64,000 nucleotides of DNA from Tolypothrix sp. PCC 7910 (GCF_011769525.1 NZ_CP050440.1:2543501-2607500), one strand, 5' to 3'. Shown: positions 19,701 through 32,137, counted from the stretch's first letter. Notes: a model not told the origin generated them from the letters alone. Numbers and translations: made by a program.

Positions 19701-22700
19701 CGGAACTCGTTAACCGACAGTTTCCGACCGAGTTTCTCTTGTGCTATCTGTTGGGCGAGAGTAGCCACGCCTGTGATGTAGGCTGCGGCTTGGCTAGTTC
19801 CGCCCATTGTGGTAGTACCGCCGTTGGCATTGGCACCTGTAATTAAGATACCAGGAGCAAACACATCCAGTTTTTGAGGATCGCGTTGCGAGAAACTAGC
19901 GATTTGGTCAGCAGTGGTAGTGTAATCAATTGCGCCACCGACAAAGTTTTTCGGGCCGCCAAAGTTACCAGACCAAACAGCACCTACTGCAATCACATTG
20001 GGATCTATGGCTGGGTAAGCTAGTCCGGGGTTACTGCCAAATTGGTAGAAACTGTTACCTGCGGCAGCATTGATGATGATATTTTGGGATGCGATCGCAG
20101 CTAATTCATCACCGATACCATAACGAGAAGTGGCTGTTGTCCAGTTTTGGCTATCACCAATGGAAAGGTTGACAGAGGCAATATTATATGTATTTCTATT
20201 AGCGGCAACCCATTGTAAAGCTTTTTCTAAATCAGAGAAACTGCCACCACCGCTATCTTTGAAGACTTTCAGGGCGATGATATTAGAATTAGGAGCAACA
20301 CTGGTAAAGATGCTGGCGATATGGGAACCGTGATTATTTTTGTCGCTTGCGTCTGCGTCGTTGTCAGCAAAGTCGTATTGATAGACGATTTTATCAGCGA
20401 TGCCGTTATTGTCAGCATCAGCTCCGAAGATGGGATGATTTAAGTCGATACCAGTATCAATGATGACGCTAGTTAAACCGTTACCCTTGATATTAGCAAA
20501 GCGGCTATCTGCCCAGAAGTTATTCAGGTTAATTAAGGAAGTTGCCTTACTATCCCCCACACTAGAAATAGTTGTACCAGGACTGTCTAGGGGAGGTGTT
20601 ACCGTAATATCTGAAGGTGCTTCATCATCAATAATCGTCACAGTCGCAGTGCCTTGATTACCGATAACTGCACCACCTGTGGGGTTAGTTAGCTGAATTG
20701 TAAAGTATTCTGTTCCCTCAACTTTGCTATCGTTGCGAATCTTGATAGCGTTAGGATTACCTAACAGGGCATTTTGCACGTAAATGAGTTTGCTGGTCTC
20801 ATTTTGAGCGAAAGTAACAGTAAACGGAATGTTGTTGAAATCATTATTGACGGAACTAGCGGCACATCCACAGCCTTTGGCAGTACCATCAATAAAGCTA
20901 AGTGTGGCACTTACCGCACTACTAAGATTTCCGGTGCGAGTTACCCAAACCTCAGTAACTGCGGTGCCATCTTCATTGACTATATAGTTAGCTGCATTAA
21001 AGTTAATTTGCACCTGATTGTTATCACCAGGGGAAATAATATCTAAGCTGGGAATGGAGAGGGGAATGTCAGCGTTGGTGGTAGTAATGTTCACACCAGG
21101 GAAGGTTTGCTTCCATCCTGGTTGTTGAACTTCCGCAACGGTGTAAATCCCAGGACGCAGATTGGTAAATTGATAATTGCCGTTAGCGTCAGTAATAGTC
21201 GAGATTTCACCGTTGTCTAATTGTCCGTTGGTGTTGTTATCTAGGTAAATTGTCCAATTTTGTAAACCAGATTCTCCTGAATCTTTGACCCCATCGCCAT
21301 CAATGTCATGCCATTTCATCCCGCGAATTTCGGCATCATTATCGGTGATGCTGACGGAAATAGCAGGGAGAGTAGTATTGCTGTAATTGGTATCTGTACT
21401 GGTGACAGTGTGAGTAATGGTACTAGTGTGATTACCTTCTGGAATGGTATCGTTAACGGCGGTAACTGTTACCGTTTGGGCAATATTCCAATTAGTAGGG
21501 GTGAAGGTGAGGGTAGTTTTATCGGTGGTGATTTGATTACCAACATTCAGCGTAACAGTGACATCAGCTGTCGGTTGACTTCTCAGGACTAGGGTGTAAC
21601 TGTCAGTGTTACCGCCTTCGGTGACGGCTGTGTTACCACCGCTTTGAGTAACTGTGATACCTGGCGTAGCAGGTGCAGCAATGGTAAAGGAAGTTGTCTT
21701 GGCTGCATCACCGCTATTTCCGGCGTTATCTTGAATGGTAGTGCCATCAACCCGTAATTGATAAGTTCCAGGGGTAGTTGTAGAATTGCCTAACCCGTTG
21801 ATGCGGTAGGTTGTACCAGAAAGATATTCAACTGTTAAAGTTTCGGGGAGAGTGATATTTTCACCGTTGCGGGTGAGGGTGATGTCGCTTTTATCGAAGG
21901 TAGCAAGGTTAATTTGTTCAGAGAAGCGGACATCGATAGAGTTAACGGGGGTAGTAACAGAATTTTGGGGAACGTTGAGGAATTCAGTAATTGCAGGTTT
22001 GGTGACATCTGCAAACAGGTTTAAGGTAGTTGTAGTGATGTTCCCAGCTGCATCTTGAATGCGGATATCTACATCTCTACTACCAGGAGAAGGAAGTTGA
22101 ATATTACTGCTAAAGCTGGTTCCGGTAACAGTTGCTTGTCCCAGAGTTTGGGATGTGGTTTTATCAATTAAAGAGACTCGCAAACCTGTTTCACCCAAAT
22201 CACCAGTTACAGTCACCGAGGTACTATTAACTCGAATTTGTCCGAATTGGTTGAGGACACCCAAACTAGCAGAATTTGTTTGCAGACTATTTGGGGATGG
22301 GGTAGCGGTGACACTAATATTAGTGGGAACAGCAGGTGCAATAGTATCCATCACCCAGCTTTCTGATTGAGTTCCCGTACCAGCGTTACCAGATAAATCT
22401 TGAATACCGCTACCGTTGACGGTGAGGGTGTAATTTCCATCTATAGCAGTTTCAGTGTCAGTGTAGGCGATCGCACGATAAGCTGGAGTAACTGTCAAAG
22501 GTGTAATTGTGGTATTATTACTCTCCCCAACGCCTCCTTCATTAACTGTATTCCCAGTATCAGTGCTGGCTATTAAATAATACTGTCCAGGGGTACGGGG
22601 CGCAAAATAAGTAACGGTGCGTTCATAAGATGTCCCTGGTGCAAAGTTAGCTGGATTTTCTGCACTACCTAAGCCAAATTCCCCTAATAAGGTATCATTG

Positions 22701-25700
22701 GCATCAAGTTTGTTATCAACAGACAGATAAACTTTATCTTTCCAGCTTCCCGATGCAGCAATAATCCCATTATTAGCAACAGTGTAGGTAAATTGAGATT
22801 GTTTACCTGTATAGGTGGGTTGAATTCCTTGTAAATTCGTAATTGCTAAATCGGCTACATTGATATCTGTGACTTCTAAGCTATCTGTACCACTATTTAA
22901 CCCAGTAGCTGAAGCAGTAATATTGACGGTTTGACTTCCATCACTAATTCCGTCGCTAACTCCAGTAATTGCAAATGTCGCCGAAGTTTGTCCCGCAGCA
23001 ATTGTCACTGTGTTGGGAACGGTTGCTTCTGTGGTATCGCTAGAATTCAGGTTGACAACTAACGCACTATCTGTATTGGTATTGCGAGTAATCGTTGCAG
23101 TTGCTGTCCCTGTTTCTGAGATGACATCCCGATCTATGGTTAATTTTAAACTGGGGCTTTCGTTATCAACGACATTGAGATTAGCCGTTGCATTTCCTGT
23201 TTGTACGGCGACATTCGTATTTGTATAGACAGGTTTAGCCGTAATAATTACAGGTTGCGTACCATCAACAATAGTGTCATCAACGCTTTGAATTTCAAAG
23301 GTAGCTGATGCTTGATTAGCTGCAATGGTAACAGTCGCAGGAACAGTTGCTTCTGTGGTGTCGCTGCTAGATAGTTGAACTACTAAGGGGATATCTGTAA
23401 CGACATTGCGGGTGACGGTGGCGATCGCCTTTCCGCCATTTTCATTAATATTAGTGGTATCAATCGTTAAAGTCAGCGTTACTGCATCATTATCAATGAC
23501 AGCAATGCTATCTGAACCACTAATAAATCCCTGTGCTGAGGCAATAATACTGTAGTTTTTCGGCAGTTCCAAGAAATTATCATCAACAGCCGTAATACTA
23601 AAGTTAACCGAATTTGCTCCCGCCGGAATAATAACAGTTGTCGGTACTGTAATTTGGGTGTTATCGCTGTTAACTAAGGTGACAGTCAGAGGTTCTGTGG
23701 TGTCGGTATTCCGGGTGACTATTCCCTGAATGGTATTGCCTTCGGTAATTTGTTCAGCAACAATATTAACGGTTAAAGTCGGTTTAAAATCATTGTCGAT
23801 AATATTGACAACTGCACTTTTTTGTGTGCCGATTGTTACGCCATTGGTGGGATTAGTAAGAGTTAAATTGATGGTTTCATTGCTTTCTAAAATACTGTCA
23901 TCGATGATGGGGATGGTGACAGTTTTGCTGGTTTCGCCATCAGCAAAGTTAACTGTAATTGGGCTACTATTATAGTCACTACCTGCGGTTGCTGTGCCAT
24001 TACTCAAGTTAACTGTAACGCTAACTGCGCCATCACTTCCGCCTGTGCGAGTTAAAGTTACAGCAGTTACAGGCGTACCATTTTCGTTAATGGAATAGCT
24101 AGCGTTGCTAAACTGAATTACTCCAGGTACAGCATCATTGTCAATGATATTCAGGATGGCTGTTTTTTGTGTACCTAATGTTGCGCCACCAGTCGGGTTA
24201 GATAAAGTTAAATTGACAGTTTCATTCGACTCATAGTTACTGTCATCAATGAGAGGAATTGTTACTGTCTTGCTCGTTTCACCATTAGCAAAAGTTACTG
24301 TAATTGGTGAATTATTGTAATCACTGCCTGCTGTGGCTGTGCCATTGGTGGGAGTTAATGTAACACTAATTTCACCATCACTTCCCCCTGTGCGAATCAG
24401 ATTAATATTGGCTGTGCCATTTTCATTAACGGTATAATTGGCTGTATTGAAACTAACCGTTCCTGGTTGGAGAACATCATCATTAATGATTGTTAAAACA
24501 GCTGTATTTGCTCCTGTGCCAGCAGATGTGATAACGAATTGACCACTATTACCAATAGTATTAGTATCATTGATACGGAATTCAAGAACTGTTCCTTTAC
24601 TAAGTCCCGTAAATCCAGATGTTGTAAATATGTTTGATAAGGGAACATTAGTTAGAGATAAACTTGTTGGAGGCGTTATGTTTCCTAATCCATTAGCTGA
24701 TGTTGCTGAAAATAAAGGAAAGAAACCTAGAGCATTATTGCCTATTAATAATGCACCATAGGGAGAGCCAACTAGTGGTGCGCCTGAAGTAGCAGTAGAA
24801 GTTTGACCAGGAGTTTGTCCAGTGTTGGTGACAGATGGTGCAACAATAATACCAGCAGCATTAGCAAAAAATTGTCCATTAGCAAGGTCTACTGTTCCAG
24901 ATACTTCTATACTTAGAGTATCAGAAGGTAGTAGATTACTCGCAACAGTAAATGTAATTCCACTAAATACATTTGTTCCTAAAACGCTTGTATTTGGAAT
25001 ATTCAATTTAGATGGTGCAATTGCTGCGCCACCAGTAGGGTTAGACAGGGTTAAATTAATTGTTTCATCTGGTTCAAATTGACTGTCATTAATGATGGGA
25101 ATATTAACAGTTTTACTGGTTTCCCCATCAGCAAAGTTAACCGTAATCGGACTACTGTTATAGTCACTACCTGCGGTTGCTGTGCCATTACTCAAGTTAA
25201 CTGTAACGCTAACTGCGCCATCACTTCCGCCTGTACGAGTTAAAGTTACAGCAGTTACAGGTGTACCATTTTCATTAATCGCATAGCTAGCGTTGCTAAA
25301 CTGAATCACTCCAGGTACTGCATCATTATCAACAATATTCAAGGTGGCTGTTTTTTGAGTACCTAAAGTTGCACCACTAGTAGGATTAATTAATGCTAAA
25401 TTGATGGTTTCTGTTACCTCAAATACCGAGTCATTGATGATAGGAATGGCAACAGTTTTGCTGGTTTCTCCAGCAGCAAAGTTAACAGTAATGGGATTAT
25501 TAGTATAGTCAGATGGAGCAGTCGCTGTACCATCACTCAGTTCGATGTTTACAGAGACGGCGGTACTAGTTAAACCAGTACGGACTACTGTAACTTGGTT
25601 AATGGGCGTGCCGTCTTCATTGACTCTGAAAGTACTGTTAGCAAAGGCTAACTGTACATCGTTATCGATAATTACTAATATTGCATTCTTTTGACTACCT

Positions 25701-26359
25701 AGAATTGCACCACCAGTAGGGTTAGTTAGGGAGAGGTTGATTGTCTCATTGCCCTCAGCTAAAGTATCGTTAGTGATAGGGATAGTAACGGTTTTACTAG
25801 TTTCGCCATCGGCAAAGTTGATAATGATGGGGTTATTGTCGTAGTCATTAGGCGCGATCGCACTACCATTACTAGGTGTTAAAGTAACGCTGACGGAACC
25901 ACTTGCACCGCCTGTACGGGTAATAGTCACTGTCGCAATAGGTGTCCCGTCTTCATTGATGCTGTAGTTTGCACTACTGAACGCAAGAGTTCCAGGTAAT
26001 GGATCGTTATCAATAATCGTTAAGATGGCGGTATTCTGTGCGCCAATGGTTGCGCCACCTGTCGGATTGCTGAGAGTTAAATTAACGGTTTCATCAGATT
26101 CGGAAACGGTGTCGTTAATGATAGGAATTGTGACTGTTTTACTAGTTTCCCCATTAGCAAAGTTAACTGTAATCGAATTACTAATAAAGTCATTAGGTGC
26201 TGTTGCCGTACCATTACTAGCAGTTAAGACAACACTGACTGCACCATCACTACCGCCAGTACGGGTAATAGTGACGGCTGTAATGGGCGTACCATCTTCG
26301 TTAACGCTATAGTTAGCGGCATTAAAGGCGATCGCGCCAGGACGTGCATCGTTATCGAC
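16748..26359 (-). pseudogene. 3' part of IS-split giant Calx-beta / subtilase / RTX protein
   Basis: 3,203 codons continue the reading frame of the 5' part across the insertion. Numbering from the GTG at 25930, domains in order are: Calx-beta modules (residues 1-~1000, NFADGETSKTVTIPIIND type), a CARDB-like region, Ig-like adhesive modules, an SdrD/B-like segment (DIDGDGVKDSGESGLQNWTI) and another Calx-beta. A peptidase S8 domain follows with D1825 (DTGID), H1867 (NHGSHIA) and S2046 (GGTSQAA). Then come four ~95-residue putative Ig/cadherin-like repeats (ADQTATEDTAF...), RTX nonapeptides (GGxGNDxL) and a C-terminal type-I-secretion-like end. All three catalytic residues are present. Without the 5' part there is no convincing start: the frame opens after a TAG inside the IS. 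It is probably not made as the native protein. Confidence 0.85.
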
Positions 26360-26362
26360 AAT

Positions 26363-27511
26363 AGACCCGTCCGAAAACTCGCAAGCCTATATTTACAAGG
26401 CTTTGAGACCAGTCCTTGCTGATTCTGTTGCAATGGAACAATAAGTGTTTGATATAGTTACTGATAGTTTAGAGCAGAAAAATACATAATCTTGCCTAAC
26501 GCAAACACAATTTTTAATTGATACTAATTTATGGCGCTATTCGGTAATACGAAAGTGCCAATTCGCAGTCTTACTAGACCACAAACTAACAAAACTATTT
26601 CATTATAAACATCAGCATTTAATCTAAATCTTTGTGATGCCACTTGGAAAATTTTTACAATACGTATTAAATGCTCAACAAATATACGCTTACTTGATAG
26701 AGCTTTATTTTCTTCTTTTTGTTGTTCATTTAATTGTTGTTTTCTTTTCTTCTTATGAGGGGTAGTAATATTATTCCCACCTTGATACGCTTTATCTCCC
26801 GTAAATTCTTGTTTTTCATCAAATTTTGTTTGTTGCTCTCTAAATAATTTTATGTCTGCTGTTGGCCCTGGAGAGCCTACTGTAACATCAATAATATCTT
26901 TTCCCTCTGGCAAGGAAACTATCTGGTTTTTTATAGTATGCTGTTTTTTCTTTCCCGAAAAGAACTTTTTCTGTTCTTCGTTGTCAGATGGTCTATCTAT
27001 AGGCTGTTCTACGCTATCAACTAGCAACTTAAAATTCGTTAATATTTCTTGTATAATGAGCAAATCTCCTTCTTTATTTTCTACTTGCTCTATTAAACTA
27101 GAAGGGAGAATCTTACGTAATATTTTTCTCCAGTAATGAAAAGTATCATTAGATAAAGTTTTTGATATACCAAACATTATTCCTAAAACTTCAAATGTGG
27201 GTATTTGTCTCAGATAAAACAAGCACAAACATACTTGTTCTGGGATGGATAATAATTCTTTGCGTCCACCTCCACGACGATGTATTCTAACTTTCTTCTG
27301 TTCCAATTTGAGTTGTTCTTCTTCATGACTGTTTTTAGCATAGTTTACAAGGTCAGTAAATTGGTCATAACTAATCCCCAAAAGTTGCTTTGCTCTTCGT
27401 GGATACTTTTGTATATAATCAAATATACTAATCATTTAATTAAATTTTGGTAGAGGGTCAATTTTACTTTCTACCATTTTTTTGTACCCAATTCATATTC
27501 CGGACGTGTCT
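26363..27511 (-). mobile_element. IS5-superfamily (ISL2-like) insertion sequence, 1,149 bp
   Basis: The ends are imperfect inverted repeats: AGACCCGTCCGAAAA at 26363 and, inverted from 27511, AGACACGTCCGGAAT, with 12 of 15 matching. The element is flanked by a 3-bp direct repeat AAT (26360-26362 and 27512-27514), the ANT pattern known for the ISL2 subgroup. It carries one transposase gene on the minus strand and appears complete. Element plus one target copy is 1,152 bp, a multiple of three, and removing it joins TLTI to VDND, restoring a standard Calx-beta linker. The insertion therefore looks recent and precise. Confidence 0.92.
26524..27435 (-). CDS. IS5-superfamily transposase (DDE_Tnp_4)
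   Basis: 303 residues. The N-terminal ~110 residues contain the helix-turn-helix typical of this group (SIPEQVCLCLFYLRQIPTFEVLGIMFGIS). The catalytic domain shows LLVDSVEQPIDRP (first Asp), TGDKAYQGG (second Asp) and RIFVEHLIRIVKIF (Glu), spaced as in IS5/ISL2 transposases. No frameshift or stop interrupts it, so the enzyme is probably active. It sits inside the element with 88 bp of non-coding DNA at its 5' side. Transposes the element that split the giant gene. Confidence 0.93.
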   Translation of the reverse strand: MISIFDYIQKYPRRAKQLLGISYDQFTDLVNYAKNSHEEEQLKLEQKKVRIHRRGGGRKELLSIPEQVCLCLFYLRQIPTFEVLGIMFGISKTLSNDTFHYWRKILRKILPSSLIEQVENKEGDLLIIQEILTNFKLLVDSVEQPIDRPSDNEEQKKFFSGKKKQHTIKNQIVSLPEGKDIIDVTVGSPGPTADIKLFREQQTKFDEKQEFTGDKAYQGGNNITTPHKKKRKQQLNEQQKEENKALSSKRIFVEHLIRIVKIFQVASQRFRLNADVYNEIVLLVCGLVRLRIGTFVLPNSAIN

Positions 27512-30500
27512 AATAGTTAAAGTAGCTGTTTTCTGAGTTCCCAGAGATGCGCCATTTGTGGGGTTAATTAGGGTAAGATTGACAGTCTCATTGGATTCAT
27601 AAGTGGTGTCGTTAACGATGGGGATAGTAATAGTTTTGCTGTTTTCGCCATCAGCAAAGTTAACGGTAATTGTACTATTGTCATAATCGCTGGGAGCCGT
27701 GGCTGTACCGTTAGTTAAAGCCAAGGTAACACTAACTGCGCCAACAGTTCCCTGTTCACGGGTGATTGTAATGGTGGCGTTGTCACTTTCAGGAGTGCTA
27801 AAAGTAGCCTGACTGAAGGAAAGTAGTCCAGCTTCGTTTTGTGCTTCGATGAAAACATTGGAATCTAGGTTTAATCCTGTGACTCCTTCAATAATGGCAA
27901 TGAGTTCATTGGGTTCGCCAATGGGTTTTTTGATGTAAATTGCCGTGCCAGCGATGCCACCGATTGAAGATGTCCCCAAGATGTAGTTAGTTTTTGGCCC
28001 TGTCAGTTGGATGAGATCTTCACTAGCGTTAAAGCCAACAATCCGGGCATAATCTGTTGTACCTGCGGTGTTAGTGTTGCCATCATCATAGAAGGTAGTA
28101 GCTGCATTCCCGATGATGTAAATGTCTCCACCTGCACCACCTTGGAGAATGTCAATTTCTCCTAATCCAGGGTTGACGGCGTTTTGAGCGACACCGATCA
28201 GGCGATCGCTTCCACCACCAGCATTAATGGTGTCGTTACCTGCACCGCCAATAATCGTGTCATTGCCATCGCCTGTGCGAATGTTATCCGCAGCGGCTGT
28301 GCCAGTAATCTGAAACCGCTCAATGTTGGAGGCGGAAACGGTGTCATAACTAGAACCATTGTAGGCTTGATAATAACCGTTGAATCCCCCTGCACCATTG
28401 TTACTAATAGAGCTATAGATGCCAGCAATCGAACCAGTGTAGGTGTTACTCGAATAATCGACGATTAACAGGTCATTTCCTGCACCGCCATCTACGTTAT
28501 CGCTTCCTAATCCTGGGTTGATGGTGTCGTCACCACTGCCAGTGTTGATAGTGTTGTTGTTGCGCTGGGTGTAGCTGATGACATCATTGCCACTACCAGT
28601 GGTGAGGTTGGTAAACAGTTCCACGTTGGTGACACTTGTGCCATCTGCTAGGGTAATGGGGGTCGGAGTGATACCAGTGTCATCGATGTTGAGAGCGGTG
28701 CTCAGTGTACTGAAGTTACCATCAACTAGAGTATCTATTCCCTCTCCACCATCAATGATGTTGATGCCTGCGCCTGCGGTAATTGTGTCATTCCCTAAGC
28801 CACCACTAATACTGTCATTCCCGCCTCCAGCATTAATGGTGTCGTTACCTGCACCGCCAATAATCGTGTCATTACCATCGCCTGTGCGAATGTTATCCGC
28901 AGCTGCTGTGCCAGTAATCTGAAACCGCTCAATGTTGGAGAAAGATACTTGCTCAGAGTTGTAGTTGTTGTCCCTGTAAGCATAGTAATAACCGTTGAAG
29001 GCTCCTACACTATTGCTGCTGATAAAGCTACTAATCCCTGCTGGTGGATTTGTGCCTGTATAGTTGTTGCTGGAGTAATCAACGATTAACAGGTCATTGC
29101 CTGCACCACCATCTACGGTATCAATTCCTAATCCGGCATTAATTGTGTCATCGCCACTGCCAGTGTTGATAGTGTTGTTGTTGCGCTGGCTGTAGTTGAT
29201 AACATCATTGCCACTACCAGTGGTGAGGTTGGTAAACAGTTCCACGTTGGTGACACTTGTGCCATCTGCTAGGGTGATGGGGGTCGGAGTGATACCAGTG
29301 TCATCGATGTTGAGAGCAGTGCTCAGTGTACTGAAGTTACCATCAACTAGAGTATCTATCCCCTCTCCGCCATCAATGATGTTGATGCCTGCGCCTGCGG
29401 TAATTGTGTCATTCCCTAAGCCACCTGTGATGGTGTCATTGCCGTTACCGCTATTGATAACATCGTTACCATCACCACTTGCAATGCTGTTGTTTCCACC
29501 ACCAGCATTGATGGTGTCGTTACCTGCACCGCCAATAATCGTGTCATTGCCATCACCTGTGCGAATGTTATCCGCAGCTGCTGTACCAGTAATCTGAAAC
29601 CGCTCGATGTTGGAGAAAGATACTTGGTCGTAATCGCCGAAGTTATTAGACTGCCTGTAAGCGTAGTAATTACCGTTAAAGCCTCCTGTACTGTTGCTAC
29701 TGATAGAGCTATTAATCCCTGCTGGTGGATTTGTGCCTGTATAGTTGTTGCTGGAGTAATCAACGATTAACAGGTCATTGCCTGCACCACCATCTACGTT
29801 ATCGCTTCCTAACCCGGCATTAATTGTGTCATCGCCACTGCCAGTGTTGATAGTGTTGTTGTTGCGCTGGGTGTAGCTGATGACATCATTGCCACTACCA
29901 GTGGTGAGGTTGGTAAACAGTTCCACGTTGGTGACACTTGTACCATCTGCTAGGGTGATGGGCTGATTGCCACTGTCATTAATACTAAGATTGCTGGTAG
30001 CAGAACTGAAGTTGGCATCAATTAGGGTATCTATTCCTTCTCCACCATCAATGATGTTGATACCTGTCCCTGCGGTAATTGTGTCGTTTCCTATCCCACC
30101 ACTAATACTGTCATTCCCGCCTCCAGCATTGATGGTGTCGTTACCTGCACCGCCAATAATCGTGTCATCACCATCGCCTGTGCGAATGTTATCCGCAGCT
30201 GCTGTACCAGTAATCTGAAACCGCTCGATGTTGGAGAAAGATACTTGGTCGTAATCGCCGAAGTTATTAGACTGCCTGTAAGCGTAGTAATTACCGTTAA
30301 AGCCTCCTGTACTGTTGCTACTGATAGAGCTATTAATCCCTGCTGGTGGATTTGTGCCTGTATAGTTGTTGCTGGAGTAATCAACGATTAACAGGTCATT
30401 GCCTGCACCACCATCTACGGTATCGCTTCCTAATCCTGAGTTGATGGTGTCGTCACCAGAAGTTCCGGTGATTGTATTATTTCCGTTAGTACCAGTGAAA

Positions 30501-30991
30501 TTCTGCTGTTCAACTGCGATCGCCTGCCCATCAATACTCAGAATTCTTGAATCATCCTCTGCCTTTAACTTTGCCAGAGCTTCATTACCAAGACTTTCTC
30601 CCTGTACTAATGCCGAGAAAATCGCTCCCTCATCCCCAGCACTATCACTGCTATTCAAGGCAGTATCAACTCTATGTCCAATTTCCTCTAATAACAACCC
30701 AATAAAATTTACTGGATTTGTCTGATTCGCCTGCAAAAACTCCCAAGACAGATAAATTCGGTTATTAGCTGCTGCGTAAGCTCCATTCGCACCATTAATA
30801 TCTGCTGCATTGCGAATCTCTAACTGAGGGAAAATACTGAAATCTCCGGTTAACCAGGCTGCCTTTAAAGAGTCAACTTCAACATCCTCGCCAAAAGCTA
30901 CCGCCATCTTTTGAGCAAATTCCACATCACTAGCAAAAACCTGTAATTGTCGTTGCACAAGAAATAGAGCTTGTTCTAAAGACGTTAACAC
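27512..30991 (-). pseudogene. 5' part of IS-split giant RTX / Calx-beta protein
   Basis: GTG start overlapping the metK stop by 7 bp. 1,160 native codons, then 15 codons read into the IS (stop at 27464). Residues 1-~160 are a metalloprotease-like N-terminal domain common on cyanobacterial RTX giants (FAQKMAVAFG, NRIYLSWEFL, LLLEEIGHRVD). Residues ~165-930 are RTX calcium-binding nonapeptides (GGAGNDTINAGGGND) in four large near-identical blocks separated by non-RTX spacers. A DUF-like segment with GDIYIIGNAATTFYDDGNTN follows, then the first Calx-beta module, cut by the IS. No signal peptide, consistent with type I secretion through a C-terminal signal, which is now lost from this piece. Confidence 0.85.
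28480..30480 (-). repeat. Large direct repeats (~620-680 bp) inside the RTX region
   Basis: The same landmark (AGTGTTGATAGTGTTGTTGT on the plus strand) recurs at 28541, 29162 and 29843, giving periods of 621 and 681 bp. A partial fourth unit runs to ~30480. Within units whole stretches of >100 bp are nearly identical. The differences are insertions of extra RTX nonapeptides, as expected from unequal recombination. Confidence 0.85.
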
Positions 30992-32043
30992 AGTAGTAGG
31001 CGAAAATCAAAATTCTTCTCTAAAATCCCAGCAATTTCTTCATCGGAAATCTTACCTGTACCAAAGGTTTCTACTTGAATACTCACCGGACGAGCAAGTC
31101 CAATAGAGTAGGTAAGTTGTACTTCACATTCTTGGGCTAAACCTGCTGCAACTACATTCTTAGCAGCATAACGCGCCGCATAAGCTCCTATCCTATCTAT
31201 ACGTGTAGGGTCTTTGCCACTCAAGGCTGCACCACTGTGGCGAGAATATTCACCGTAGGTATCGATAGCATTCTTTCTACCTGTTAACCCAGAATGAACA
31301 GAAGGGCCGCCAATCGCAAAGGGATCGTCAGAATCAATAAATATTCTGGTGTTAGCATCAGGTTTGAGTTCTTCATCTGCAAACACAACATCAATGACGC
31401 TTTCTCGTAAATCTTCTTGCAATCGCTTGAGATTAGTGCCATTGGTTCCCAATTGTTTGTGCTGGCTAGCAATGAGCGTAATACTATAAATACGGTGTGG
31501 TTTGCGGTCTTTATATTCAATTGCTACCTGAGTTTTACCATCGGGTGCCAAGTAAGGTAAGATTTTTTCTTCTCTGACAATGGTTAATTTTCTAGCTAAT
31601 TGATGTGCTAACCAAATAGGAAGAGGCATAAAAACTTTAGTTTGATTGCAAGCAAAACCGAATACTGTTACTTGGTCTTTTACCGGAATTTGGTCTATTT
31701 CTGCTTCCGAAAGTTTTTTTTCATCCCAACAGCGATTCTCACTGCGGGGTAATTCTTTTAAACTAGTCATAATGCTACAAGTTTTAGCATTAAAGTCAGG
31801 CTGGTCATAACCAACTTGCTTAATTACCTGTCTCGCTATTTTCGTAAAATCAACGATCGCATCTGATTCAAACCTGGCAGAAATGAACACAATCGCCGTT
31901 GATACCGCACATTCGGTAATAACTCTGGCAAAGGGGTCTCGGCGGAGAAATTGATCGACAATAGCATCGCTAATTTGATCACACAGTTTATCAGGATGTC
32001 CTTCGGTGACAGATTCTGATGTAAATAAAAAATCTTTTTTCAT
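30985..32043 (-). CDS. metK: S-adenosylmethionine synthetase paralogue, C-terminally truncated
   Basis: 352 residues. It makes SAM from ATP and methionine. Clear motifs: FTSESVTEGHPDKLCDQISDAI at the N-terminus, FGFACNQT and MPLPIWLAHQLAR, GGPSVHSGLTGRK (the P-loop-like GGP.SD/H.GLTGRK box), and GAYAARYAAKNVVAAGLA. The internal sequence (PRSENRCWDEKKLSEAE) differs from the usual cyanobacterial MetK, so this is probably a second paralogue. Full-length enzymes continue ~40 residues past the F(D)(F/L)RP motif to a YGHFGR.. end. Here FDFR is followed by LLLC and stop, at the join with the giant gene. Activity is doubtful. Confidence 0.8.
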   Translation of the reverse strand: MKKDFLFTSESVTEGHPDKLCDQISDAIVDQFLRRDPFARVITECAVSTAIVFISARFESDAIVDFTKIARQVIKQVGYDQPDFNAKTCSIMTSLKELPRSENRCWDEKKLSEAEIDQIPVKDQVTVFGFACNQTKVFMPLPIWLAHQLARKLTIVREEKILPYLAPDGKTQVAIEYKDRKPHRIYSITLIASQHKQLGTNGTNLKRLQEDLRESVIDVVFADEELKPDANTRIFIDSDDPFAIGGPSVHSGLTGRKNAIDTYGEYSRHSGAALSGKDPTRIDRIGAYAARYAAKNVVAAGLAQECEVQLTYSIGLARPVSIQVETFGTGKISDEEIAGILEKNFDFRLLLC

Positions 32044-32044
32044 A

Positions 32045-32137
32045 ATTCGTAATTCGTAGTTCGTAATTCGTAATTAAAAGAGCGCAAATTGTTTGTTGGG
32101 CTGCAAGATTCCCGACTTCTCAAAGAAGTCGGGAATC
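32045..32137. repeat. ATTCGTA heptamers and a perfect 14-bp hairpin
   Basis: Four ATTCGTA-type heptamers lie at 32045-32076, directly before the metK start. At 32107-32137 a perfect inverted repeat has 14-bp arms (GATTCCCGACTTCT / its complement) around CAA. It is 22 bp beyond the P-type ATPase stop but has no T-tract in that direction, so it looks like a dispersed palindrome more than an intrinsic terminator. Confidence 0.75.

Noticed and set aside
16700-26312. Many plus-strand frames of 60-100 codons opposite the Calx-beta/Ig/RTX region
   Set aside because: Shadow frames of a long repetitive gene; no independent motif or start signal.
28184-30725. Several plus-strand frames rich in Leu/Ser/Pro opposite the RTX region
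   Set aside because: They mirror the RTX repeats on the opposite strand, recur with the same period, and lack ribosome sites.
32107-32137. Perfect 14-bp hairpin as terminator of the P-type ATPase gene
   Set aside because: No T-tract on either side in the direction of transcription; the same palindrome type is dispersed in cyanobacterial genomes.
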